Of a stretch of 64,000 bases of DNA, positions 43,654 to 54,957 are shown in pieces. The number at the start of each line of letters is the position of its first letter. Position 1 is the first letter of the stretch. This DNA is from Sphingomonadaceae bacterium (GTDB taxonomy: Bacteria > Pseudomonadota > Alphaproteobacteria > Sphingomonadales > Sphingomonadaceae). The position numbers and the translations under genes were made by a program. Below the pieces are notes generated by a model, which saw only the letters and a program-made list of their open reading frames with translations, was not told the DNA's origin and did not search any database. The stretch lies in the NCBI GenBank assembly GCA_029268145.1, contig JAJUHA010000006.1, positions 37,203-101,202 of the forward strand, given 5' to 3'.

Positions 43654-43688
43654 ACATCGAAATTGATGCATCCATGCGCAGTCGTCAA
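43654..43688 (-). promoter_or_regulatory. Operator C and promoter of the amidohydrolase-P450-SDR-ThuA operon
   Basis: On the minus strand TTGACG (43688-43683) is followed after 17 bp by CAATTT (43665-43660). The palindrome ACATCGAAATTGATGC (43654-43669) covers the -10 box. It matches operator A at 12 of 16 positions, and shares CAT, TGAT/CGAT arms with B. Confidence 0.62.
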
Positions 43689-43712
43689 GCCGTCTCGCCC
43701 TTGTGGCCCTGG

Positions 43713-44333
43713 CTAGGGCACGGGCGCGGCCACCCACGCCGCGACGTCGGCGGCAACCGCATTGGCGGCGGCATTGAGCGCCCGGCTCACCTCGGCCGGC
43801 GCGATCGCCTGGACCGCGACCTCGCGTTCGAAGCGCCGCTGGCGCAGCCCGCCCGGACCCGCCAGGGTGGCGTCATAGCGCACCCGCACGAGGGGGGCTC
43901 TGCGCGCGTCGACATGGAAGGCGGCAAGCTCGCCGCCGAGCACCCGCCCGGCGGCCTTGCCGGTCAGCCGGCGATCGACCACGGGGACACCCGCGCCCAC
44001 CAGGGTCTCGCCGACGAGGCGCATGAAGAGCCGGGCCGGCGGTTCCGCCCACTGCGCGGCCTTCAGATACTGCATTTCGGTCATCGACACCTGCACCGGG
44101 ATCCGCAGGGTCTGCAGGCTGGCCGGCGCCGTCGCCGCGAGCAGCGTGACGGCGCTCGCGTGGTCGACGGCGGAAAGACCGGCGGGGCTCGCCTGCGGGC
44201 CGGTCGAAGACAGGGTGAGGAGCGCGGCGGGCGGCGGCGCCGGAGCGCCCACCTGGACGATCGGACCGCAGGACGCGACCAGCAGGGCGAGCGGCAGGGC
44301 AAGCGGCAGGTCGGAAGGGAGGGTGGCGTGCAT
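43713..44333 (-). CDS. ABC-type transport auxiliary lipoprotein (PqiC-like)
   Basis: The 206-residue lipoprotein has its lipobox in LALLVASCGP. The C-terminal part (LGGELAAFHVDARRAPLVRVRYDATL, AAANAVAADVAAWVA) matches the PqiC/ABC-auxiliary family that partners MCE proteins in phospholipid trafficking between membranes. The start codon overlaps the MCE gene stop. It is last in the mla-like operon. Confidence 0.85.
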   Translation of the reverse strand: MHATLPSDLPLALPLALLVASCGPIVQVGAPAPPPAALLTLSSTGPQASPAGLSAVDHASAVTLLAATAPASLQTLRIPVQVSMTEMQYLKAAQWAEPPARLFMRLVGETLVGAGVPVVDRRLTGKAAGRVLGGELAAFHVDARRAPLVRVRYDATLAGPGGLRQRRFEREVAVQAIAPAEVSRALNAAANAVAADVAAWVAAPVP

Positions 44334-45280
44334 CAGGGCTTGGCGGGCTCGTAGTCCGGCAGCGGGCGGCCGGCAATGACGCTCTGCGGGTCGGTCGCGG
44401 CGCGGTCGGCAAGGGCGTCGAGGCTGGTGGCCGCGCTGCGCAGTTCGGCGAGCAGCCGGTTGAGCTCGGGAACCGTGTCGGACGCAAGCGTGGCGACCCC
44501 TGGCTCGGCGCTCGCCAGCACCCGGTCGAGCCGCGTGGCCGCCGCGCTGGTCGCGGCTGCCGCCGCCCGGAGCTCGGCGAGCGCGGCCTTGCCATCCTCC
44601 GCGACCAGCCTGCCGGCATCGTCGGAGAGCGCGGCCACCCGGTCGGCGGCGACCGCCGCGGAGCGGAGCGTCTTCTGCGCCTCATCCAGCGTGGCACCGA
44701 GCTTCGGCGCCTCCCTGGCGACCTCGGTGCTGGCCGTGTCGAGATTGTCGAGCAGGCGGGCGAAATTCTCGCGGTTCTCGTCGGAGAGCACCTCGTTCAG
44801 GCGGGCAACGAGGATCGAGGCCCGCTCCACCACTTCGGGCGCCGTCTCGAGGATCTGGCCGAAGCCCGAGGTCCTGGTCGGGATGACGGGCACGCCGAAG
44901 GGCCCGGGCTCGGAAATGGGCGGTGCGCCCCGCATGGCCCCCTGGAGCTGGATGACCGACACACCGGTGAAGCCCGAGGCCTGGAGCACCGCCGTCGTCC
45001 CCTCGAGCACGGGCACATCCTGTCCCACCGAGATCCGCACCCGGATGAACTCGGGGGATTCGGGCATGAGGGCGATGCGCTCGACCTGGCCGACCGGCAC
45101 GCCCGAGAAGGAGACGGTGGAGCCGACCGAAAGGCCCGCGACCGACTGGTTGAAGAAGAGGTCATATTCGCGCCGGCCGCCGGTCGAATAGTTGGACAGC
45201 CACAGGATGAAGCCGAACAGCGCGACGACGAGCGCCAGCGTGACGGCGCCCACCACGATCGTCGAGCGCCTGGTCTCCAC
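44333..45280 (-). CDS. mlaD: MlaD-family MCE protein
   Basis: The 315-residue periplasmic lipid-binding component has one N-terminal membrane helix (TIVVGAVTLALVVALFGFILWLS), an MCE domain (YDLFFNQSVAGLSVGSTVSFSGVPVGQVERI...) and a helical tail. It starts at GTG 45280. It lies between mlaF and the lipoprotein gene. MlaD is used by analogy; it could equally be called MCE-family. Confidence 0.9.
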   Translation of the reverse strand: METRRSTIVVGAVTLALVVALFGFILWLSNYSTGGRREYDLFFNQSVAGLSVGSTVSFSGVPVGQVERIALMPESPEFIRVRISVGQDVPVLEGTTAVLQASGFTGVSVIQLQGAMRGAPPISEPGPFGVPVIPTRTSGFGQILETAPEVVERASILVARLNEVLSDENRENFARLLDNLDTASTEVAREAPKLGATLDEAQKTLRSAAVAADRVAALSDDAGRLVAEDGKAALAELRAAAAATSAAATRLDRVLASAEPGVATLASDTVPELNRLLAELRSAATSLDALADRAATDPQSVIAGRPLPDYEPAKP

Positions 45281-45281
45281 C

Positions 45282-46127
45282 TCAGGCTCCCCCTGCCTGC
45301 GCCGGCGCGGCGCTTCCCCCGGCTGCGGCCGGCACGGCCCGTTCGCCCGCCGCGATCCGCGCGGCCTGCGCCCCTGCCGCGGCCCGGCCGCGCGGGCCGA
45401 GGAAATAGTCGCGGACCCAGGGGTGGTCCAGCCTGGTCAGCTCGGCGACCGATCCCACCGCGAGCACGCGCTTCTCGGCAATCACCGCGACCCGGTCGCA
45501 GATGGTCATCAGCGTGTCGAGATCGTGGGTGATGAGGAACAGCGTCAGCCCCATCGTGTTCCGCAGCGTCAGGACGAGCTGGTCGAAGGCGGCCGCGCCG
45601 ACGGGGTCGAGGCCGGCGGTCGGCTCGTCGAGGAACAGGAGGGCGGGGTCCATCGCCAGCGCCCGGGCGAGCGCGGCGCGCTTGCGCATCCCGCCGGACA
45701 GTTCGGCGGGATATTTGGCGCCGGCCTCGCCGGGAAGGCCGACCATCGCGATCTTGTAGGCCGCGATCTCGTCCATCAGCGGCTCTGGCAGCGCCAGATG
45801 CTCGCGCAGCGGCACCTGGACATTCTCGGCGACCGTCAGGCCCGAGAAGAGCGCGCCGGCCTGGAACAGCACGCCCCAGCGCCGCGACAGCGCAAGGAGA
45901 TCGCATTCGGGCGAGGTCACCTCCTCCCCGAACACCCGGATGGTTCCCGCCGCGGGGTGCTGGAGGCCGATGATCGAGCGCAGCAGCACCGACTTGCCCG
46001 AGCCCGAGCCGCCGACGACGCCGAGGATCTCGCCGGGCAGCACGTCGAGATCGAGGCCCTCGTGGACGACCTGCGTGCCGAAGCGGTTGACGAGCCCGCG
46101 CACGCTGATGACTGGCGCCTCGCCCAT
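45282..46127 (-). CDS. mlaF: ABC transporter ATP-binding protein, MlaF type
   Basis: The 281-residue ATPase has Walker A VVGGSGSGKSVLLRSI, signature LSGGMRKRAALARAL, and Walker B PALLFLDEPTAGLDPVG. It powers MCE-type lipid transport through MlaE. The C-terminus has an Ala/Gly-rich extension. It is directly adjacent to mlaE. Confidence 0.93.
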   Translation of the reverse strand: MGEAPVISVRGLVNRFGTQVVHEGLDLDVLPGEILGVVGGSGSGKSVLLRSIIGLQHPAAGTIRVFGEEVTSPECDLLALSRRWGVLFQAGALFSGLTVAENVQVPLREHLALPEPLMDEIAAYKIAMVGLPGEAGAKYPAELSGGMRKRAALARALAMDPALLFLDEPTAGLDPVGAAAFDQLVLTLRNTMGLTLFLITHDLDTLMTICDRVAVIAEKRVLAVGSVAELTRLDHPWVRDYFLGPRGRAAAGAQAARIAAGERAVPAAAGGSAAPAQAGGA

Positions 46128-47240
46128 TCAGACGAATCCGATCGCCGTGAAGAAGACCGCGAAGAAGGCGTCGAGCACGATGACGAGGAAGATCGACTGG
46201 ACGACGGCGATGGTGGTGCGGGCGCCGACCGATTCCGCCGTGCCGGCGACCTGCATGCCCTGGAAGCAGCCGGTGAGCGCGATGACCGCGCCGAAGAAGG
46301 GCGCCTTGGCCATGCCGATCCAGAAGTCGGACATGGGCACGACTTCGCGGATGCGCTGGACATAGGTGGCCGGCGGAATGTCGAGCGAGGTCCAGCACAG
46401 CAGGCCGCCGCCGATGACGGCCAGGATCGAGGCATAGAAGCCGAGCAGCGGCAGGATGACGGTGAGCGCGATGACCCGGGGCACCACCAGCACCTCGACC
46501 GGGTCGAGGCCGATGGTGCGCATCGCGTCGATCTCCTCGTTGAGCTTCATCGTCCCGATCTGCGCGGCGAAGGCCGAGGCCGAGCGGCCGGCGACCATGA
46601 TGGCGGTCAGGAGGATCCCGAGCTCGCGGAAGGTCGCCCGGCCGATGAGGTTGATGGTGAAGACCTGGGCGCCGAACTGCTCGAGCTGGACCGCGCCCTG
46701 CTGGGCAATCACGATCCCGATGAGGAAGCTCATCAGCCCGACGATGCCGAGCGCGTTGATGCCGGTTGCCTCCATCTGCTGCGAGACCGCGTGCCAGCGG
46801 ATGCCGCGCCCCGACAGCGCCGTCCGGAGCGTGACGAGGAGCATGGTGCCGACGAAGCCGAGCCCGGCGCCCATGGTGTTGACGGCGCCGATCACCGCCT
46901 CTCCGGCCTTCTCGATCTCCCGCAGCCAGGCCGGGCGCGGATCGGGCCGGATGCTGCACGGCCGGTCGGCCGCCGCCACTTCCGCAAGCAGCCGCGTCAC
47001 CCCGGCGGACGCCCCCTCGACCCGGCTTCCCGGCCGGTCGCGCAGCAGCCGGTGGACCAGCCACGCGCCCACCGTGTCGATCCGCGTCACGCCGGCGAGA
47101 TCCAGGCTGAGCGGCCCAGCCGGCGCCTCGGCCAGCCGGCGCTCCAGCCCGGCGGCGCGGTCGATCGTCAGCTCGCCCTCGAGCGGAAGCCGGTGCGGTC
47201 GACCGGTCCCGTCGCCGGTGTCGGCTGCCTGCGTCGCCAT
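46128..47240 (-). CDS. mlaE: MlaE-type ABC permease with N-terminal STAS-like domain
   Basis: This 370-residue permease is longer than MlaE (about 260) because of an N-terminal STAS-like region (LPLEGELTIDRAAGLERRL, LDLAGVTRIDTVGAWLVHRLL). The C-terminal MlaE domain has GLMSFLIGIVIAQQGAVQLEQFGA, FRELGILLTAIMVAGRSASAFAAQIGTMKLNEEIDAM and several membrane helices. Fusion of STAS and permease replaces a separate MlaB. Start ATG 47240; a longer frame exists without support. Confidence 0.92.
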   Translation of the reverse strand: MATQAADTGDGTGRPHRLPLEGELTIDRAAGLERRLAEAPAGPLSLDLAGVTRIDTVGAWLVHRLLRDRPGSRVEGASAGVTRLLAEVAAADRPCSIRPDPRPAWLREIEKAGEAVIGAVNTMGAGLGFVGTMLLVTLRTALSGRGIRWHAVSQQMEATGINALGIVGLMSFLIGIVIAQQGAVQLEQFGAQVFTINLIGRATFRELGILLTAIMVAGRSASAFAAQIGTMKLNEEIDAMRTIGLDPVEVLVVPRVIALTVILPLLGFYASILAVIGGGLLCWTSLDIPPATYVQRIREVVPMSDFWIGMAKAPFFGAVIALTGCFQGMQVAGTAESVGARTTIAVVQSIFLVIVLDAFFAVFFTAIGFV

Positions 47241-47274
47241 GACGGGCGGGAGGGTTGCCCGCCGGCGTCCCCGA

Positions 47275-47778
47275 ATGCAAGGCCCTGCCACCGTGGCGCG
47301 CCTTCTTGCCCTTCTTCTCCTGCTGCTGGCGGCACCGCTGCACGCCGAGCGCTTCGAGGCGCTGGTGCTGCGGGTGAAGGATGGGGACTCGATCGTGGTG
47401 GAGCGGATCCCGCAGAAACGGGTGAGCGAGATCCGCCTTGCGGGAATCGACGCGCCCGAGCTTGGCCAGCCCTGGGGGCCTTCGGCACGCTCCGCGCTGC
47501 GCCGGCTTGTCGATGGCCGGCGCGTGCGCGCACAGATCGTCGATCGCGACCGCTATGGCCGCCTCGTGGCCAGGATCTGGGCCGGCGAAACCTATGTCAA
47601 CGCCGCGATGACCCGCTCGGGCAATGCCTGGGCGGTGGCCCGCTACGGCGCCGATGCGGCAACCCGCGCCGGCCACGCCGACGCGCGCAGGGAAGGGCGG
47701 GGCCTGTGGTCGCTCCCGCCGGAGCAGCGGATCCCGCCGGCCACCTGGCGCGAGATCAACCCGCGGGGGCGTCCGTGA
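47275..47778 (+). CDS. Thermonuclease-family (SNase-like) secreted nuclease
   Basis: The 167-residue protein has a signal peptide (VARLLALLLLLLAAPLHA) and the SNase fold: RVKDGDSIVVERI, IRLAGIDAPELGQPWG, DRDRYGRLVARIW. Catalytic Asp, Arg and Glu of the staphylococcal nuclease type are likely. Start ATG 47275 (GTG 47293 is an alternative). It is divergent from mlaE and overlaps the next gene by 4 bp. Confidence 0.87.
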   Translation: MQGPATVARLLALLLLLLAAPLHAERFEALVLRVKDGDSIVVERIPQKRVSEIRLAGIDAPELGQPWGPSARSALRRLVDGRRVRAQIVDRDRYGRLVARIWAGETYVNAAMTRSGNAWAVARYGADAATRAGHADARREGRGLWSLPPEQRIPPATWREINPRGRP

Positions 47779-48422
47779 AGCTCGCCCTCTACGACATGGA
47801 CCGCACCATCACCCGCCGGCCGAGCTGGATGCCCTGGCTGCTCTTCTGGGCCCGGCACGAAGCGCCGTGGCGGCTGCTCCTTCTTCCGCTGGCCGCCGTG
47901 CCGCTCGCGCTCTCCCCCCTGCTGGGCCGCAAGGGGGTGAAGGAGGCGATGCAGTGGCTCCTCATGGGTTCGCGCGTTCCGGCCGGGCGGGTGGCCGCGC
48001 GGGCGGACGCGTTCGCGGCCTGGTTCGGCGCCCGCGCCGAGCGCGCCGAGGCGCTCGCCCGGATCGCCGCCGACCGCGCCGAGGGCTATGAGATCGCGAT
48101 CGTCACGGCGTCGTGCCGCTACTATGTCGAGGCGCTCGCCCGGCGATGGGGCGTGGCGCATGTGATCGCGACCGAGAATCGGCGGGACGGCGCCTTCATC
48201 CGCTGCGCGATCGCTGGCGAGAACTGCTACGGCGCAGCCAAGGCAGGGCGCGTCCGGGAGTGGCTCGGCGGGCGCGCGGCCGAGGCGGTGCGCGCCTATT
48301 CCGACCATGCGAGCGACGCGCCGCTGCTGTCTCTGGCGGACGAGGCGGTCGCCGTCTCGCCCACGCCGGCGCTCCGCCGCCTCGCCGCGGCGCGGGGCTG
48401 GCAGGTGGTCAGCTGGGCCTGA
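47775..48422 (+). CDS. HAD-IB-family phosphatase
   Basis: The 215-residue HAD hydrolase has motif I LYDMDRTITRRPSW, motif II IVTASCRYY, a Lys in GAAKAGRV and motif III AYSDHASDAPLL. A helical cap lies between. HAD-IB enzymes include phosphoserine and lipid-head-group phosphatases; the substrate is unknown. It starts at GTG 47775 inside the nuclease stop (GTGA), and overlaps MsrQ convergently by 14 bp. Confidence 0.87.
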   Translation: MKLALYDMDRTITRRPSWMPWLLFWARHEAPWRLLLLPLAAVPLALSPLLGRKGVKEAMQWLLMGSRVPAGRVAARADAFAAWFGARAERAEALARIAADRAEGYEIAIVTASCRYYVEALARRWGVAHVIATENRRDGAFIRCAIAGENCYGAAKAGRVREWLGGRAAEAVRAYSDHASDAPLLSLADEAVAVSPTPALRRLAAARGWQVVSWA

Positions 48423-49023
48423 GCCGGAGCCCGGCGCGCGGGGCGAGGCGCAGCGCGAACAGGGCGAGGAGCAGGCCGAGGTAGAGCCAGGGCTCCCACT
48501 GGAACCCCTTCACCCGCAGGATGAAATGGACGCAGGCTGCGATGCCGGCGAGATAGGCGAGCCGGTGGAGCGCCTGCCAGCGCTTCGCGCCCAGCCGGCG
48601 GATGGCGGCCCCCGTCGAGGTCGCCGCCAGCGGAAGGAGGGCGATCCCTGCCACCATGCCGGCCAGGATGAAGGGCCGCTTCGCCGTCTCGGCGAGGAGC
48701 GCGCCGAGGCTCCAGTCGAGTTCCGCGAGAAGGTAGAAGAGGAGGTGCATGGCGGCATAGGCGAAGGCCCAGAGGCCGAGAAGGCGCCTCAGCGTCATCA
48801 CCCGGCCCCAGCCGGTCAGCAGGCGGACGGGGGTGACGGCAAGGCTGGCGACGAGCGCCCGCAGCGCCGCCAGCCCGAGGGCATTGTGGGTGTAGGCGAC
48901 CGGCTCGGCCGAAAGGGCCCGCGAGGCTGGGTTCCAGAACAGGAGCTCGGCCCAGCCGAACAGCAGCAGGGCAAGCGGGATCGCCATGACGGCGTGCGCC
49001 GACGGCTTCAGGAGCACGCGCAT
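48409..49023 (-). CDS. msrQ: MsrQ, haem-binding membrane subunit of methionine sulfoxide reductase
   Basis: The 204-residue ferric-reductase-like membrane protein has six helices. His residues in YTHNALGLAALRAL, YAAMHLLFYLL and LHRLAYLAGIAACVHFIL are likely haem ligands. MsrQ passes quinol electrons to MsrP, which repairs oxidised methionines in the periplasm. Its start overlaps the msrP stop (TGATG). Confidence 0.93.
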   Translation of the reverse strand: MRVLLKPSAHAVMAIPLALLLFGWAELLFWNPASRALSAEPVAYTHNALGLAALRALVASLAVTPVRLLTGWGRVMTLRRLLGLWAFAYAAMHLLFYLLAELDWSLGALLAETAKRPFILAGMVAGIALLPLAATSTGAAIRRLGAKRWQALHRLAYLAGIAACVHFILRVKGFQWEPWLYLGLLLALFALRLAPRAGLRLRPS

Positions 49024-49955
49024 CAGAAGAAGCGCCGCAGATCCATGCCGGCGTAGAGCGAGGCCACCTCCGGATAGCCGTTGAACATGAGCGTCTCGCG
49101 CCGGCGGAACTCGCCGATCCGCCGCTCGCGCGCCTGGCTCCAGCGGGGGTGATCCACCTCGGGGTTCACGTTGGAGTAGAAGCCGTATTCGCGCGGCGTG
49201 GCCATGTTCCACGAGGTCTGGGGCTGTGTCTCGACGAAGTCGATGGCGACCACCGACTTCACCGACTTGAAGCCATATTTCCATGGCACGACGAGGCGGA
49301 TCGGCGCGCCATTCTGGTTGGGGAGCCGGCGGCCATAGACTCCGACCGTCAGCAGTGTGAGATCATGCATCGCCTCGTCAAGCCGGAGTCCCTCGCGGTA
49401 GGGCCAGTCCAGCACGGGGGAGCGCAGCCCCGGCATCTGCACCGGGTCTGCAAGCGTCCGGAACGCGACATATTTCGCGCTGCCCAGCGGCTCGACGGCA
49501 CGAACGAGGCTGGCGAAGGGCACGCCAACCCAGGGGATCACCATCGACCAGCCCTCGACGCAGCGGAAGCGGTAGATGCGCTCCTCGAAGGGCGCCTTCG
49601 CGATGTAGCGGTCGACGTCGAGGGTGAGCGGCTTCCTGACGAGGCCGCCGATCCGGACGGTCCAGGGGCTGGGCCGGAGCGTGCCGGCGTTGCGCGCCGG
49701 ATCGGACTTGTCGAGGCCGAACTCGTAGAAATTGTTGTAGCCGGCAACATCGGCGAGCGGGGTGGGCGGCTCGCCGGCATCGCGGGTGCGGCGCGCCGGG
49801 ATCCGCGCCAGCCTGCCCGGGTCGGTCCCGGCGGCGGCCGGGAGCGCGCCCGCAGCGACGAGGCCGGCCACCACGGCCCGGCGGTTGAGATAGAGCGGCT
49901 CGGGGGTCGCCTCGCGCTCGGGAAGCGCCCAGGAGGGGGTCTCGCGAATCAGCAT
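49023..49955 (-). CDS. msrP: MsrP, periplasmic molybdopterin methionine sulfoxide reductase
   Basis: The 310-residue Tat-exported molybdoenzyme has a signal with [20 protein letters not shown]. The Mo-ligating Cys lies in [17 protein letters not shown], and [14 protein letters not shown] and NEVDH-like [12 protein letters not shown] are family features. The two signal arginines are followed by a short hydrophobic stretch. It forms an operon with msrQ. Confidence 0.95.
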   Translation of the reverse strand: MLIRETPSWALPEREATPEPLYLNRRAVVAGLVAAGALPAAAGTDPGRLARIPARRTRDAGEPPTPLADVAGYNNFYEFGLDKSDPARNAGTLRPSPWTVRIGGLVRKPLTLDVDRYIAKAPFEERIYRFRCVEGWSMVIPWVGVPFASLVRAVEPLGSAKYVAFRTLADPVQMPGLRSPVLDWPYREGLRLDEAMHDLTLLTVGVYGRRLPNQNGAPIRLVVPWKYGFKSVKSVVAIDFVETQPQTSWNMATPREYGFYSNVNPEVDHPRWSQARERRIGEFRRRETLMFNGYPEVASLYAGMDLRRFF

Positions 49956-50213
49956 GGCGCCTCTTCTACGCTGGCAGATGAACCGGGGTTACACCCGCAG
50001 CCGCCATGGTATCGATAGGCGCGAGGCATGGCGCCGCACGAGCGCGTGGGGAGGATGGATGGGGGGCGGACGGATCGCACAGCGAAGGAAGGTCCCGGTG
50101 CGGGCGGCGATCCTCCGCGGCGCCGGGCCGGGCGCGCGGCCCGGCCCGGACGTCGCTGGCCGGAAGCCGCGCCCGCGGGACCAGGAACAGTCGATGGAAA
50201 GGAGGGCCGAGGG

Positions 50214-51176
50214 ATGGAGACGATGCGCGTGACGGGGGCCGGAGGCGTGGGGCTGCACCTGGTGGTGGCAGGCCCTGCCGATGCCACCGGGCTTCCCATC
50301 CTCTGTGTCCATGGCTGGCCCGAACTCTCCCACAGCTGGCGCCACCAGCTCGCCCATTTCGCGCACGCCGGCCGCCGGATCGCTGCGCTCGACGTGCGCG
50401 GCTATGGCGAGAGCGACAAGCCGCATGCCATTGCCGACTATCGCATGTCGGTCATCACGGCCGACATCGCTGCCGTCATCGAGGCGCTCGGCGGCCGCGC
50501 CATCCTCGTCGGCCATGACTGGGGTGCGCCAATCGTGTGGAACACGGCGCTGCTCCACGCGGACAAGGTCGCCGCCGTCGCGGGCCTCTCCGTCCCCTAC
50601 ATGCCGGTGGGCGATGTCTCCTTCCTCGATCTCGCCCGCCAGATCTACCGGGACCGCTTCTTCTACCAGCTCTACTTCCAGGAGGAGGGCCGGGTCGAGG
50701 CCGAGCTCGAGGCCGACCCGCAGGCGCTCCACAAGATCTACTTCGGCCTCTCCGCCGCCGGCACCGACATGGCGTTCCTGATGAACAAGCCACCGACGGC
50801 GGGACTGCTCGACGGCCTTGCCGCGCCGGAGCGACTGCCGGACTGGATGCCCGAGGCGGACATGGCGGTCTTCGTCGAGGCCTTCCGCAAGGGCGGCTGG
50901 CGCGGGCCCATCAACCGCTACCGGGCGCAGGATCTCGACTTCGCCGAGCGCGACGCGGTGAAGGGGCGCACCATCGCCCAGCCCGCCTGCTTCATCGCCG
51001 GCGGAGCCGACCTGGTGCGCCACTTCGTCCCCGGAGTCGACCTCTACGCCGACCCCGGCGCCGCCTGCGACGATTTTCGCGGCACCACGCTCATTCCGGG
51101 AGTCGGCCACTGGGTGCAGCAGGAAGCGCCCGAGGCCGTCAACGCCGCGCTCGGGCGCTTCCTCGCCGGCCTCTAG
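50214..51176 (+). CDS. Alpha/beta hydrolase, epoxide-hydrolase-like
   Basis: The 320-residue hydrolase has the oxyanion loop CVHGWPELSHSWRHQ (HGWP), the nucleophile Asp in LVGHDWGAPIVWN, and the terminal His in GVGHWVQQEAPE. HGWP plus Asp nucleophile plus two cap tyrosines (YFGLS, INRYRA) are the pattern of soluble epoxide hydrolases. Start ATG 50214 has GGAGGGCC upstream; the longer open frame is low-complexity. It stands alone, with a 258-bp promoter region from msrP. Confidence 0.87.
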   Translation: METMRVTGAGGVGLHLVVAGPADATGLPILCVHGWPELSHSWRHQLAHFAHAGRRIAALDVRGYGESDKPHAIADYRMSVITADIAAVIEALGGRAILVGHDWGAPIVWNTALLHADKVAAVAGLSVPYMPVGDVSFLDLARQIYRDRFFYQLYFQEEGRVEAELEADPQALHKIYFGLSAAGTDMAFLMNKPPTAGLLDGLAAPERLPDWMPEADMAVFVEAFRKGGWRGPINRYRAQDLDFAERDAVKGRTIAQPACFIAGGADLVRHFVPGVDLYADPGAACDDFRGTTLIPGVGHWVQQEAPEAVNAALGRFLAGL

Positions 51177-51226
51177 CGCAGCACCCCGCGCCCGCCTCCG
51201 CCCCGGCAAGCCGGAGCGTGGGACCG

Positions 51227-51784
51227 TCAGCCGCCGAAGCTGAGCGCGCCCGTGGGCAGCGGCCGGCCGAGCGCCGAGGTCAGCGCCGTCCAGTGCATGG
51301 TCTCATCCGCGGCGAGCCGGCCCGCCACTTCGGCGAGATCGCGGTTGCCGAAGGCCGGGATGGCGCCGATGTAGGCGTTGGCCGCACCCAGCTCGAGCCC
51401 GGCGGCGAGATCGAGCACGCCGGCCTGGTCCCTGAGGGCGGCAGCGTTGAGCGCCTTCGCCACGTCGGCGACCGGCTTCGCCTCGACCGGCCGGCCGCCG
51501 AGCTTCAGGATGGTCTGGGCAAGCGCGTCGCGGTGGGCCTTGTGGTGCGACTGGAAGGCGACCGCGACGGCAAGCACGGGCTTGGTGAGAAGGCCAGATT
51601 CCGCGCCGATCTGGTAGGCGGCGATCGCCTCGTGCTCGAGGCCGAGGGCGACGTTCAGGATGTCGATGTCGGCGGCGGCAGGGGCGCTGGCGCGGGCGAG
51701 CGCGGGTGCGCCGGCAAGGAGGCCGACGGCGGCAAGCGAGAGCGACGCACCAAGGGTGCGCCGGGACAGCAGGGGATGTTGCAT
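51227..51784 (-). CDS. Ferritin-like domain protein, exported
   Basis: The 185-residue protein has a twin-arginine signal (LSRRTLGASLSLAAVGLLAG) and a four-helix ferritin-like core. Candidate metal ligands are in LEHEAIAAYQ, SHHKAHRDAL, LELGAANAYIG and AADETMHW. Similar exported proteins are common in sphingomonads; their function is not fixed. A GC-rich hairpin (CCGGCAAGCCGG near 51205) separates it from the converging hydrolase gene. Confidence 0.85.
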   Translation of the reverse strand: MQHPLLSRRTLGASLSLAAVGLLAGAPALARASAPAAADIDILNVALGLEHEAIAAYQIGAESGLLTKPVLAVAVAFQSHHKAHRDALAQTILKLGGRPVEAKPVADVAKALNAAALRDQAGVLDLAAGLELGAANAYIGAIPAFGNRDLAEVAGRLAADETMHWTALTSALGRPLPTGALSFGG

Positions 51785-51858
51785 CGGAAACCTCGTTCGG
51801 CTGCGGCCGGCCCCATGCCGGCCGCGCCTGAGGTTACGGGAGGGCCCGCGCGCCGGTT

Positions 51859-54911
<3,053 letters not shown>

Positions 54912-54957
54912 GCCCGCGCTGCTAGCGCATGGGATGCATCACCGCGAGGGAGAGAGA

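Noticed and set aside
43670..43712. A second att copy marking the far end of a larger island
   Set aside because: I looked for the 49-bp tRNA-Met repeat after the catabolic genes and found none, so the island's acquisition by the same route is not supported.
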